Below, piece by piece: positions 50,117-58,924 of a stretch of 64,000 nt of DNA (the stretch's first letter is position 1; every line of letters begins with the position of its first letter). Made by a program: the position numbers and the translations under genes. Below the pieces are notes generated by a model that saw only the letters and a list, made by a program, of their open reading frames with translations, was not told the DNA's origin and ran no database searches. This DNA comes from Sulfurimonas sp. (GTDB lineage Bacteria; Campylobacterota; Campylobacteria; Campylobacterales; Sulfurimonadaceae): the NCBI RefSeq assembly GCF_041583195.1, contig NZ_JBFHGL010000001.1:62001-126000 (forward strand). Reading direction: 5' to 3'.

Positions 50117-51766
50117 ATGGAAATGGAGACAATGAAAAAGCTTGAGAAAAAAGCTCTCAAGACAAGTGGTACAGATTTAACAAGATTAGGCTTTGCCCTA
50201 TTCTTTATGATTGCTGTATTAACATTTAGTTTTTTAAACAGCGGTGGTGTATCTAACAACTTATTTTTAGCAGTAGCAGCATTAATTGGTGCATATATGG
50301 CTATGAATATTGGTGCAAATGATGTAGCAAATAATGTGGGTCCTGCTGTTGGATCAAAAGCTATGACTCTTACTATGGCTATTATGATAGCTGCAGTGTT
50401 TGAAGCTGCTGGTGCCATTATAGCAGGTGGTGAAGTTGTAAAGACAATTAAAAAAGGTATTATTGACGTTGCCGCATTCGGTGGGAACCCTGATCCTTTT
50501 ATTTGGGCTATGATGGCTGCACTTTTAGCTGCTGCACTATGGCTTAACTTTGCAACAGCTATGCGTGCTCCTGTTTCAACTACACACTCAATAGTTGGTG
50601 GTGTAATGGGTGCCGGTATCGCAGCAGCAGGTTTCAGTATAGTTTCTTGGGGTACTATGGGTAAAATTGCAGCTTCATGGGTTATTTCACCTGTACTAGG
50701 TGGACTTATTGCTGCAGGTTTTTTATACGCCATTAAAAAGACTATAGTATTTAAAGAAGATAAAGTTCAGGCTGCCAAAACTTATGTACCAGTTTTTGTA
50801 GCTATCATGGCATGGGCATTTGTTACATACCTCACACTAAAAGGTCTTAAAAAGATCTGGCCAAGTGTTGTTGAACTATTAAATATGCTTCCTCTAGTTT
50901 CAATTGAAATGACTAAAAAGCCAAGCTTTTTAACTGCTTTAATTCTTGGTGCTATCTTTGCGGTTGCTGTTTACTTCTTTGTAAAAGGTAAAGTATCTAA
51001 TAACACTACGACTTTAGAGAACAATAAATCAAGTGTAAATCAACTTTTTACTATCCCCCTTGTATTTGCAGCAGCACTTCTTAGTTTTGCTCACGGTGCA
51101 AATGATGTTGCAAATGCAATTGGACCATTAGCAGCTATAAATGATGCCATTGTCAATGGAGGAATCTCTTCTAAAGCTGCAATTCCGTTTTGGGTAATGG
51201 CTGTAGGTGCACTAGGTATTGCCATAGGTCTTGCATTATATGGTCCAAAACTTATTAAAACAGTAGGAACTGAGATAACCGAGCTAGATCAAATAAGAGC
51301 ATTCTCTATTGCTATGGCTGCAGCTATTACTGTTATTATCGCTTCACAATTAGGTTTACCTGTTAGTTCAACTCACATTGCTATCGGTGGTGTATTTGGT
51401 GTTGGATTTTTAAGAGAGTGGCTAGCTCTAAATAAAGATGAAAAAGTAGTAATAGAAGAAGAGCTAGAACATTTAGAAGAGGAAACTCAGACTCTAAAAG
51501 CATACAAAGCTGAACTTAAATCTCTTCAAGAAAAAGAAAACAAACTTCCTGAAGATTTTGAAAGAATCACTATTCTTTACAAGATGATAGAAGATGAAAA
51601 AATGCTGATAAAGTCAACTAAAAAGACTATAAAAAGAACTGAAAAAACTCAATACGTTAAAAGAGATGCAGTTAAGAAAATTATTGCAGCATGGGTAATT
51701 ACTGTTCCTGCAGCAGCAATTCTTGCAGCTATGTTATTTTTTACTATCAAAGGTATAATGATATAG
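50117..51766 (+). CDS. PiT-family inorganic phosphate transporter
   Basis: 549-aa multi-helix transporter with the two diagnostic PiT repeats, MNIGANDVANNVGPAVGSKAM near residue 75 and SFAHGANDVANAIGPLAAIND in the second half, each a GANDxxN motif at the substrate site. A charged cytosolic loop of about 100 residues (roughly 430-530, EEELEHLEEETQTLKAYKAEL) is longer than usual near the C-terminus. GGGTC is ten bases before the ATG at 50117; a third Met with GGAG close by is an alternative start. Confidence 0.93.
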   Translation: MEMETMKKLEKKALKTSGTDLTRLGFALFFMIAVLTFSFLNSGGVSNNLFLAVAALIGAYMAMNIGANDVANNVGPAVGSKAMTLTMAIMIAAVFEAAGAIIAGGEVVKTIKKGIIDVAAFGGNPDPFIWAMMAALLAAALWLNFATAMRAPVSTTHSIVGGVMGAGIAAAGFSIVSWGTMGKIAASWVISPVLGGLIAAGFLYAIKKTIVFKEDKVQAAKTYVPVFVAIMAWAFVTYLTLKGLKKIWPSVVELLNMLPLVSIEMTKKPSFLTALILGAIFAVAVYFFVKGKVSNNTTTLENNKSSVNQLFTIPLVFAAALLSFAHGANDVANAIGPLAAINDAIVNGGISSKAAIPFWVMAVGALGIAIGLALYGPKLIKTVGTEITELDQIRAFSIAMAAAITVIIASQLGLPVSSTHIAIGGVFGVGFLREWLALNKDEKVVIEEELEHLEEETQTLKAYKAELKSLQEKENKLPEDFERITILYKMIEDEKMLIKSTKKTIKRTEKTQYVKRDAVKKIIAAWVITVPAAAILAAMLFFTIKGIMI

Positions 51767-51773
51767 TTTTGAC

Positions 51774-52244
51774 ATGAAAGAAAAAATCAAGCACTACCTA
51801 AAAGAAATATCTTTATTCTTTTTAGTAATGGTAGTGTTTGCAAATATTTTTAGCTTCTATAGAGCCATTAATTTAAACAAGCAGGCTCTAGATATAAACT
51901 ACTCATATAACAAATCAAAACCTATTCTTATTCACATCTGGGCTACATGGTGTCCGACATGTCATATAGAGGCTTCAAATATTCAGTCTATATCAAAAGA
52001 TTATCAAGTATTAACTTTTGCCGTAAAGTCAGGCTCAGATGAAGAAATAAAACAATATATGGATGATAATAACCTAAATTTTAATGTTATTAATGATTAC
52101 GAAGGATATTATGCAAGGAATTTTAATGTAAGTGCATACCCAACAACTTTTATCTATGATAAAGATCAAAACCTAATCTTTAATGAAGTCGGATACACAA
52201 GTACTATAGGTCTAAGACTTAGAATGTGGTATGCTAGTCTTTAG
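51774..52244 (+). CDS. Membrane-anchored thioredoxin-like protein (TlpA/ScsD type)
   Basis: 156-aa protein with one N-terminal membrane helix (about 11-31) and a periplasmic thioredoxin domain: [21 protein letters not shown] holds the CPTC redox motif, and the cis-proline is in [15 protein letters not shown]. It should reduce or oxidise periplasmic disulfides. It lies seven bases after the phosphate transporter, with an 11-bp convergent overlap with the channel gene; no specific partner is evident. Confidence 0.85.
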   Translation: MKEKIKHYLKEISLFFLVMVVFANIFSFYRAINLNKQALDINYSYNKSKPILIHIWATWCPTCHIEASNIQSISKDYQVLTFAVKSGSDEEIKQYMDDNNLNFNVINDYEGYYARNFNVSAYPTTFIYDKDQNLIFNEVGYTSTIGLRLRMWYASL

Positions 52245-53031
52245 ACCTTAACATATCTTTTAACTCTTTTATCTCTGCTCTAAGAGCTATTATATGCTCA
52301 TTTGTATGTATCTCACTCAAGTGTACTTCATCTATTAAATGTTCGCTCTCACCTTTGTTTAGTTCAGCCATAGCATCAACTACAATTGCTACTATTAAGT
52401 TGATCATAACAAAAGTCACAAGAAATATAAAAGGTACAAAAAACACCCATGCTTGTGGATATACTTCCATAACAGGGCGTACTATCCCCATAGACCATGA
52501 TTCTAAGGTCATAATCTGAAATAGTGTGTAAAATGATGCTCCTAGAGTACCAAACCATTCTGGAAACTTTTCACCGTATAACTGTGTAGACATTATGGCA
52601 AATATATAAAAGAACAAACTCATAAGAGCTGCAATAGAGATCATCCCAGGTATAACGCTGATCAAAGCAGAAACTATTTTACGCATTTGCGGTACTACAG
52701 TTATTAGTCTAAATAGCCTTAAAACTCTTAGTATTCTAAATATCTCAAAACCTGCATTTGCCGGTACTAAAGAGATAGCAACAATTATAAAGTCAAATAT
52801 ACTCCATGGATCTTTAAAAAATGAGACTCTATGAACATAAATACGAAGAATAATCTCAACAGTAAAGATTGATATTACTAAAATATCAAATGTATGTAGA
52901 AGTGTGCCAAAGCTATCAACTATACTTTTTGATGTTTCTAGCCCCATAGTGATACCGTTTATAACGATTAAAGCAATAATGAAATTTTGAAATTTTGAAC
53001 TCTCAACTAAGGTTCTAATTTTTTCGTACAT
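52234..53031 (-). CDS. Voltage-gated sodium channel, NavAb-like
   Basis: 265-aa six-helix ion channel. S4 carries four arginines at positions 99, 102, 105 and 108 ([16 protein letters not shown]), and the selectivity filter TLESWS is at 175-180, the same numbering as in Arcobacter butzleri NavAb, where E177 lines the filter. The S6 segment ([19 protein letters not shown]) and a C-terminal coiled coil ([14 protein letters not shown]) match the BacNav tetramer. It should conduct Na into the cell on depolarisation and may support motility or pH/salt response. It converges on the thioredoxin gene with 11 bp overlap. Confidence 0.95.
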   Translation of the reverse strand: MYEKIRTLVESSKFQNFIIALIVINGITMGLETSKSIVDSFGTLLHTFDILVISIFTVEIILRIYVHRVSFFKDPWSIFDFIIVAISLVPANAGFEIFRILRVLRLFRLITVVPQMRKIVSALISVIPGMISIAALMSLFFYIFAIMSTQLYGEKFPEWFGTLGASFYTLFQIMTLESWSMGIVRPVMEVYPQAWVFFVPFIFLVTFVMINLIVAIVVDAMAELNKGESEHLIDEVHLSEIHTNEHIIALRAEIKELKDMLRSKD

Positions 53032-53120
53032 ATTTCAACCCCTAAAATTTTTTTAGAAATATTAGCAGAAAAAGTAAAATGAATAGATATAAAAAGTTTT
53101 ATGAAGATTAAAAAGAAGGG

Positions 53121-53150
53121 TTAAAAATCAAAGGATTAACCTTTGATTTT
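53121..53150 (-). terminator. Terminator at the end of the molybdoenzyme operon
   Basis: On the reverse strand AAAATCAAAGG pairs with CCTTTGATTTT (11 bp) around a short loop that includes the stop codon at 53136-53138, and is followed by TTTTT. The last coding codons form the left arm. Confidence 0.7.
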
Positions 53151-56100
53151 AACTTTGTATGCTTTATCAGATAATGGCACCCACGGACGTTTAATGTGCT
53201 GTGGACGACGTAGTGTATCTTTTTCATTTAGAGGACGAGTTAAATCATCTCTCCAACCTTTGTAAATTTTGAAGTTGTTTTCATAATTTACATAGATATC
53301 ACCAATTTTGTCACCTGCTTGAGATGGCTCAAGGATAACTTTTTGGTGCCAACAGTGCATACCAGAAATTGGATCCGGGTGAGCTGCAGCTACAGCATTT
53401 TGCCATGAACCACTTAGACCATCCCACCAGATGTTTCCACTGTCACGGTTGTATTCAGCAAATCTCTCAGAGTGGAAAGGTGTAATTCCCTTAGTATATT
53501 TAAGTTTACCCTCTTTACCATCCATAGATAATTCAGCAGTTGGAACACCGAAGCTATTTAAGCCACTTGTTCCATCATAGTCTTCGATCTTAATTTGTGC
53601 ACCTACAGCACCTGCATTCTCAGGTGAATGTGCCATAAACTTAGGATCAGTCATATCACGTGGCATTGGCTGAGAATCAACTTTACCATCAGTTACACCA
53701 TTTGGAATAGTTACTGAGTTAACAAGTTTCCATCTACCACCGTGGTGTGAACAAGCTAGAGTACCAGGAAGAACACCTTCAGTAGGTACAGCCATAGCTA
53801 CAAAGTAACCAGACTCTAATCCTGTTACAGAATCCACGATTCTAACACGGATAGCATCACCACGTTTGAAACCTTGACGCTTAGCATCACCAGTTGAGAT
53901 CCAGATTGGATCGTGGTTTTGTGAAATCTCCATTAAGTGCTTAGAGTTCGCAGAACGTGTATGGATATTGTACGGTAAACGGAATACTGTATTTAATGCA
54001 TACGAGTTCTTCTCAGTCATATAAGAGTGATCTACATGAGATACGATGTGTTTCATCTCTTTTTTCTCTTTTGGAGTTCTAGGATAGAAAGGTACTGCAT
54101 ATTCTGGCCATTTCCAATCATCAGCTAACCACTCACAGAAGAAGTCAAGTTTCTTATCTAGTGTTGCGAAACCTTCCATTTTCTTACCATCTATCTCAAT
54201 ACCGATAGATTTTTTCTTACCATGAGATTCAGCTGTCATAACACCTGTACGTTTATTAATATGTACATGTTTTTTCTCATATTTATGACCGTGTGAGATA
54301 TAGTGTGTACTAGTCTCTTTGATCTCTTTTTCTTGTGCAGAATAGATATTATTCTCTTCCATCCAAGCACCATGTTCTCTCATATACTCATATACAGGGA
54401 ACTCTGCATTTTTGTATCTTGAATCAGCTGTTGCTGTAGCTTTAAGATTTGGTAAGTTATCACCAAATGCAGCATCATACCACTCAGAAATTGTAACAGG
54501 TTTACCTGGGTTCTTTTTAGATTCCCACATTTTCTTGATACCAAGTTTTCCAGTAGGATCAATATAGTTAACACACATATCAAACCAGAACTCATTCTCT
54601 TCCCATACTTCACCAAGACCAGCTTTGATATGAGCTTCAAGAGTAGCACGGTTAGGGTTTTTAGGTTTCCATCCAGCTTTCTCTAATGCTACACGCATAA
54701 CAGGCTGACGGAAAGATGTCCAACGTGCCGGCATTGTAGCTTCAGAGTGTTGATCGTGACGCTCACCAGCTAAACCAACAGGAAGAACATAATCAACATA
54801 CCAGTTAGTCTCAGACCATACAGGTGAAAGGTTAAATGTAAGTTCCATTTTCTTTTCATCTTTGATCGTATCGATCCATCTGAAACCATCTGGGTTAATC
54901 CAAACTGGGTTATACATACGAGGAATCCATACAGACAGTTTTTCAGGTACATTTAGACCTTTAGCCTGCCATTTTTTCTGCCACTCAGTATCCGCTAATA
55001 AGTGTGGTAATAGGTATGACAACTCATAAGTTGACAATGGCCATTCTGGCGGCCAAGTAAGTTCATTATAAACATCAACTTTAGGGATGTTAGAACCACG
55101 TTTACCTTGACCAACAGTTGCAGAACCACCTTTACCAGCTACAGAAATAACATGGAAGTGGTGGAAGAAAGTACCACCCTCAGGTCCGATTGCACCACGA
55201 AGTGCTAATGGTAAGAAACCTGTACGACCACTCATCCATCCACCACGGTTACCAGCTGCAGTTGCACGCCAGAAATAAGTAGAGATTGAACTACCAGCCC
55301 AAATGAACATGTCATATAATTCTTCTAGTTTATATGCAGGAACGTGAGTCTCTTTAGATACATGCTCTAAAGTATACGGTTGATACATCTCAGTTATAGT
55401 ATCTAAGAATGCGTCAAAAGTGTTTTTCTTAGGAGCTTTTTTGATATAACCTTTTTCTACCATAAATTTAAGGTAGTCTTTGTTATCCATCATAACTTCC
55501 CAGTTTAGCCATTTCTTAACGAAATCTTTATCTACTTTCTTCTCATTTAAAATTCTTTGAGCTAAGTATAGATAAATTAAAGGCTCAGTACCAGGCCATG
55601 CAGCGATCCACATATCAGCCATACCGGCAGAGTTAGACATACGTGGATCCATAACTACAAGTTTTGCACCCTTAGCTCTTGCATCTGCAATAAACGAAGC
55701 TGATTGTTGGAAGTAGTGACCAGCATCAGCAGCGTGAGATGAGTTAAGGAAAATAAGCTTAGCGTTAGCCCAATCCGGAGAACTTCTATCATCATTCGCC
55801 CATTGGATAGTTGGAGTACGACCACCAGATGAACAGATGTTAGTGTGTGAGTTAAATGCATCACAACCAAGTGTATGCCAAACTTTACCTGTGAAACCGT
55901 TCTCATTTGGACGACCAACGTGGAACATTACAGTTTTCTTAGATAACTCATCACCTTTAGCTAGTGTATCTCCCATTTTCTTACCAATAGCAGTCATAGC
56001 TTCATCCCAAGTAGTACGAACCCACTTACCTTCACCACGAGCAGAACCTGCAGCACGCTTAAGTGGGAATGCTATACGGTCTGGATCATACATTTGAGAT

Positions 56101-56528
56101 TGTGTAGCATAACCTTTTGCACAGTTACGACCACGAGAAGCTGGGTGTAATGGGTTACCCATATACTTTTTAACTGTAAAAGTTTTCTTATCAATCCAAG
56201 CTGTTAAACCACAAGAAGCCTCACAGTTTGAACAAGCAGTAGGTACGATAGTGTAATCGTGAGCTTCAATACCATCCGGATTTGATTCACTCTTAACACC
56301 GTGACGTTCAATACCACCACGTTTCCAGTCTTGTCCACTTAACTCAGAAAAGTTTTCCCACTCTTCCATCGGTGGGTAAAACGATAATGAATCTGGAGTA
56401 TTTGTAAATTTAGAGTCTTTTACTGACTCAGCAACTGCATCAGTTGTAAATACACCTTTTGCAATAGCGGCACCTGCAACAGTAAATGCAGCGCCTTTTA
56501 AAAATGTTCTTCTACTTTGTAAATACAT
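53136..56528 (-). CDS. Molybdopterin oxidoreductase catalytic subunit (DMSO-reductase superfamily), Tat-exported
   Basis: 1130-aa catalytic subunit of an exported molybdoenzyme. The N-terminus has a Tat signal (SRRTFLKGAAF) and a [4Fe-4S] motif of Cys at about 95-135 (ACSNCEASCGL ... GRNCAKG). The Mo-ligand region is NICSSGGRTP, with cysteine as the probable ligand, and repeated bis-MGD motifs follow (VMDPRMSN, WMSGRTGFLP, THSRSANSKHL-like DHxP near the C-terminus). It is much longer than PsrA (about 770) and close to TtrA or SoeA, so sulfur oxyanion or tetrathionate chemistry is possible but not proved. It follows NrfD-type and Fe-S genes on the same strand. Confidence 0.85.
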   Translation of the reverse strand: MYLQSRRTFLKGAAFTVAGAAIAKGVFTTDAVAESVKDSKFTNTPDSLSFYPPMEEWENFSELSGQDWKRGGIERHGVKSESNPDGIEAHDYTIVPTACSNCEASCGLTAWIDKKTFTVKKYMGNPLHPASRGRNCAKGYATQSQMYDPDRIAFPLKRAAGSARGEGKWVRTTWDEAMTAIGKKMGDTLAKGDELSKKTVMFHVGRPNENGFTGKVWHTLGCDAFNSHTNICSSGGRTPTIQWANDDRSSPDWANAKLIFLNSSHAADAGHYFQQSASFIADARAKGAKLVVMDPRMSNSAGMADMWIAAWPGTEPLIYLYLAQRILNEKKVDKDFVKKWLNWEVMMDNKDYLKFMVEKGYIKKAPKKNTFDAFLDTITEMYQPYTLEHVSKETHVPAYKLEELYDMFIWAGSSISTYFWRATAAGNRGGWMSGRTGFLPLALRGAIGPEGGTFFHHFHVISVAGKGGSATVGQGKRGSNIPKVDVYNELTWPPEWPLSTYELSYLLPHLLADTEWQKKWQAKGLNVPEKLSVWIPRMYNPVWINPDGFRWIDTIKDEKKMELTFNLSPVWSETNWYVDYVLPVGLAGERHDQHSEATMPARWTSFRQPVMRVALEKAGWKPKNPNRATLEAHIKAGLGEVWEENEFWFDMCVNYIDPTGKLGIKKMWESKKNPGKPVTISEWYDAAFGDNLPNLKATATADSRYKNAEFPVYEYMREHGAWMEENNIYSAQEKEIKETSTHYISHGHKYEKKHVHINKRTGVMTAESHGKKKSIGIEIDGKKMEGFATLDKKLDFFCEWLADDWKWPEYAVPFYPRTPKEKKEMKHIVSHVDHSYMTEKNSYALNTVFRLPYNIHTRSANSKHLMEISQNHDPIWISTGDAKRQGFKRGDAIRVRIVDSVTGLESGYFVAMAVPTEGVLPGTLACSHHGGRWKLVNSVTIPNGVTDGKVDSQPMPRDMTDPKFMAHSPENAGAVGAQIKIEDYDGTSGLNSFGVPTAELSMDGKEGKLKYTKGITPFHSERFAEYNRDSGNIWWDGLSGSWQNAVAAAHPDPISGMHCWHQKVILEPSQAGDKIGDIYVNYENNFKIYKGWRDDLTRPLNEKDTLRRPQHIKRPWVPLSDKAYKVKIKG

Positions 56529-56541
56529 TAATATATTCTCC

Positions 56542-57447
56542 TTAACTCATTGGTAATAATTGTGGAATCATTAGCCAAACATGTTTAACTACCCACAGAC
56601 CTGCTATTGCTAAAATCGCAGCAAGTTTTAAAATACTAGCACTATTGTTAGTTCTAGCTAATAGAATTAGACCCATTGGGATTAAGTATGCAACCCATTG
56701 ACCTAACCAGAACATTACAGTATATGGACCATCACCTTTGATGTATTCAAGTACTGCAGCAACTTCTTCTGCTTTCATTGGTCCGAAGATATACTCTGCC
56801 ATATACATTGTGAAAGACATAAATGCACTTAAACCTAAAACAGCGCCTAAAGTTCTTTGAGCTTTTTCATCTAACTTGCTTCCGCCAAGTAAGATCATAG
56901 TTGCAGAACCAGCAAGTAATGCAGCTAAGATCATTTGAGCAGTTTCAGTTGGCATTTGCCATAATTCACGTGCAGTACATTGACTCATTAGTGCTGCTGT
57001 ATACATTGTTACAGGTATAGCTAAAATAACTACAGGAGTTAACCATTTATCAAACGCTGCATTGTCTTTTTTGATAAAAGAAAAGTATGCAAGTAAAAAT
57101 AGTAAACCAACAAAAATAGTAGCCATCCATGCACCAATAGTAATTGCCGATGTTACGTGTGGATAGAAAAAGATATGCCACATTCTAAACGGTTGGTGTA
57201 GATCTGCTAGTGTAAATAATAAGAATATATGTATAAATATAATTGACACTAAAGTAGTTGAAAATCTTAAATCTTTAGCTGATTCAGGGTGTTTTCTTAA
57301 AAGTAAGAAAAGCATAAAAATAACACCTGTACCGATAGATTTTGCCCACATATTAACCGTAACAAGCCAAGGCCAAACTGTACCAGGGATAGCTACATCT
57401 AAAGTAACTACAGCATTAGTCGCTGCTAAAATTTCATGTGCTGCCAT
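56542..57447 (-). CDS. NrfD-family membrane subunit
   Basis: 301-aa integral membrane quinone-binding anchor of the complex iron-sulfur molybdoenzyme family. Eight predicted helices are visible, starting with WPWLVTVNMWAKSIGTGVIFMLFLL, with LADLHQPFRMWHIFFYPHVTSAI carrying charged residues typical of NrfD/PsrC, and CTARELWQMPTETAQMILA. It lies between the Fe-S subunit (overlapping by one base) and the catalytic subunit, 13 bp from the latter, and should pass electrons between the quinone pool and the Fe-S subunit. Confidence 0.88.
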   Translation of the reverse strand: MAAHEILAATNAVVTLDVAIPGTVWPWLVTVNMWAKSIGTGVIFMLFLLLRKHPESAKDLRFSTTLVSIIFIHIFLLFTLADLHQPFRMWHIFFYPHVTSAITIGAWMATIFVGLLFLLAYFSFIKKDNAAFDKWLTPVVILAIPVTMYTAALMSQCTARELWQMPTETAQMILAALLAGSATMILLGGSKLDEKAQRTLGAVLGLSAFMSFTMYMAEYIFGPMKAEEVAAVLEYIKGDGPYTVMFWLGQWVAYLIPMGLILLARTNNSASILKLAAILAIAGLWVVKHVWLMIPQLLPMS

Positions 57448-58085
57448 TAGTGGTGACCTCCTACTGGTAATGTTGTAATCTTGTTAAATAAAGAATGTCC
57501 ATCAACTCTATGAGAAGCTAAAGGATTTAAGTTTACATTTCCTCCACTTGTGTAGTAGTGGTGAGGGTTAGTACCTTTTTCAGGTTTTCTAACTTGTACG
57601 TTACTTTGGTTTTTACTTATATATTGAGAAATATTTGATGTTGGATCATCTAAATCACCAAAAATATTAGCTTGAACAGGACATGCTACAACACACGCTG
57701 GCATCATTGAAGAAGCTACACGGTGAGCACAGTATGTACACTTATCTGCTGTTTGTGTTTGAGGATCTATGTAGATAGCTCCATACGGACAAGCCATAAC
57801 ACAACCAGCACAACCTATACAACGCTCTTTATCGATATTTACAATACCGTTTTCTAAGTAATGTAAAGCAGATACCGGACAAATTCTTTCACACGGTGCA
57901 TTTTCACAATGGTTACATCTAAGAGGTGTAAAAGTTCTCTTTGTTTCAGGAAAAGTTCCAACATCTACATATTTAACACGAAGTCTCCATGTACTTAGTG
58001 GAACTTCATTTTCCACTTTACATGCGATTTCACAGCCTTTACATCCCATACAAAGATGTAAATCAACTAGAAAGCCTAATTGCAT
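57447..58085 (-). CDS. Four-cluster ferredoxin subunit of molybdoenzyme (NrfC/PsrB/TtrB-like)
   Basis: 212-aa electron-transfer subunit with four [4Fe-4S] cysteine groups: CMGCKGCEIACK, RCNHCENAPCERICP, ERCIGCAGCVMACPYGA and KCTYCAHR...CVVACP. No own Tat signal is seen, as is common when the subunit is carried in by the catalytic partner. The stretch VQVRKPEKGTNPHHYYTSGG after the last cluster resembles the tail of sulfite/tetrathionate-type partners. It is first of three co-directional genes (Fe-S, NrfD, catalytic), the order found in ttrBCA. Confidence 0.9.
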   Translation of the reverse strand: MQLGFLVDLHLCMGCKGCEIACKVENEVPLSTWRLRVKYVDVGTFPETKRTFTPLRCNHCENAPCERICPVSALHYLENGIVNIDKERCIGCAGCVMACPYGAIYIDPQTQTADKCTYCAHRVASSMMPACVVACPVQANIFGDLDDPTSNISQYISKNQSNVQVRKPEKGTNPHHYYTSGGNVNLNPLASHRVDGHSLFNKITTLPVGGHH

Positions 58086-58145
58086 ATATACTCCTTCAAC
58101 CTTAATGGTAAATTTAAGATTTATAACTACTAGTAATTTATTTTA

Positions 58146-58178
58146 AAAGCCCAACTTATAATGCTCAAAAAGGGCTTT
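58146..58178. promoter_or_regulatory. Inverted repeat upstream of the molybdoenzyme operon
   Basis: AAAGCCC and GGGCTTT flank 19 bases that include an ATTATAA-type -10-like sequence on the reverse strand, 61 to 93 bases upstream of the Fe-S gene start. It could be an operator or a leader hairpin followed by TTTTAAAATAA. Function is not established; the rest of the 252-bp gap shows only A/T runs. Confidence 0.3.
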
Positions 58179-58310
58179 AACTACCAAAAATACTATCTAA
58201 GTGAAACTTAAATAAGATATAAATTCGTGATATTTTTTTGATAAAATTTAGAGTGTGTAGTTTTGAAAATTTTTTTATTTTTTTGTAAGTTTAGAGAGGT
58301 TTACTTTAAA

Positions 58311-58336
58311 TAAATGAGAGGATGATCTCTCATTTA
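58311..58336 (-). terminator. Terminator-like hairpin after the DUF2231 gene
   Basis: A perfect ten-base stem TAAATGAGAG/CTCTCATTTA with a six-base loop, two bases downstream of the stop codon of the DUF2231 gene at 58338. On the reverse strand TTTAAAG follows, so the T-run is modest. Confidence 0.5.
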
Positions 58337-58337
58337 C

Positions 58338-58832
58338 TTATTCTTCGGCATCTTCAGCAAGTGAATCAAGATACTCTTCAGGGTCATCAATGCACTCTAA
58401 ACCTTTAGCATGATCTTTTACATGAGCACCATGAGTGAACGTAAGCTCACCTCCCATTTTACCTTGGTATAGTACTCCCGCTGCTATAAGAGCTACCAAT
58501 ACTACAGATACTATCTCAACTTTTTTGTTTTGTTTTTGACATCCATAAAATTTAATAATAGCAGCAAAAGCCATTGCTATCGTAATGTATAAACCAAGAT
58601 CCTTATGAGCTAAAAGAAGTTTTCTTCCTTCACCGCCTAATGACATAAAGACCTCTGAGCCATCATGTTTGCCAGTAAAATAAGCAGCTATGATAAAAAG
58701 TGCTGCAAATACAAAAAACCTGCTAGAGATCTTTGACATAAGTTCGTTTGGCTTATATAGATAAGCAATGCCTAGTATAAGTGAGATAATTGGTAGTGAG
58801 ATAGCAAAATGTGCTATTGCAGGGTGTAACAT
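58338..58832 (-). CDS. DUF2231-type membrane protein
   Basis: 164-aa protein with about four membrane helices, beginning MLHPAIAHFAISLPIISLIL, where the His-Pro and His-Phe residues are the DUF2231 signature, followed by YFTGKHDGSEVFM, LLLAHKDLGLYI and GELTFTHGAHVKDHAKG before an acidic soluble tail. Conserved histidines hint at haem or metal binding. Function unknown. It lies between hisD and the molybdoenzyme operon on the same strand, separated by hairpins. Confidence 0.75.
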   Translation of the reverse strand: MLHPAIAHFAISLPIISLILGIAYLYKPNELMSKISSRFFVFAALFIIAAYFTGKHDGSEVFMSLGGEGRKLLLAHKDLGLYITIAMAFAAIIKFYGCQKQNKKVEIVSVVLVALIAAGVLYQGKMGGELTFTHGAHVKDHAKGLECIDDPEEYLDSLAEDAEE

Positions 58833-58924
58833 AATTCAATCCTTTAAAAAAATTGAGTTATGTTAACAATTTAACTTATAGTTTTTTCTTATAAAATTTA
58901 ATTAAATTTAATTTTATAAATATT

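Noticed and set aside
50074-50733. 219-codon frame antisense to the phosphate transporter
   Set aside because: Alanine/proline/isoleucine-rich shadow of the membrane-protein codons, no family motifs, no start signal.
53136-56528. Several ORFs of 60-90 codons inside the molybdoenzyme gene in other frames
   Set aside because: They overlap a fully supported 1130-codon gene and show no ribosome site or family motif.
58889-58919. TTATAAAATT/AATTTTATAA inverted repeat after hisD
   Set aside because: The stem is all A/T and such repeats arise by chance in this base composition; no firm T-run or conservation evidence.
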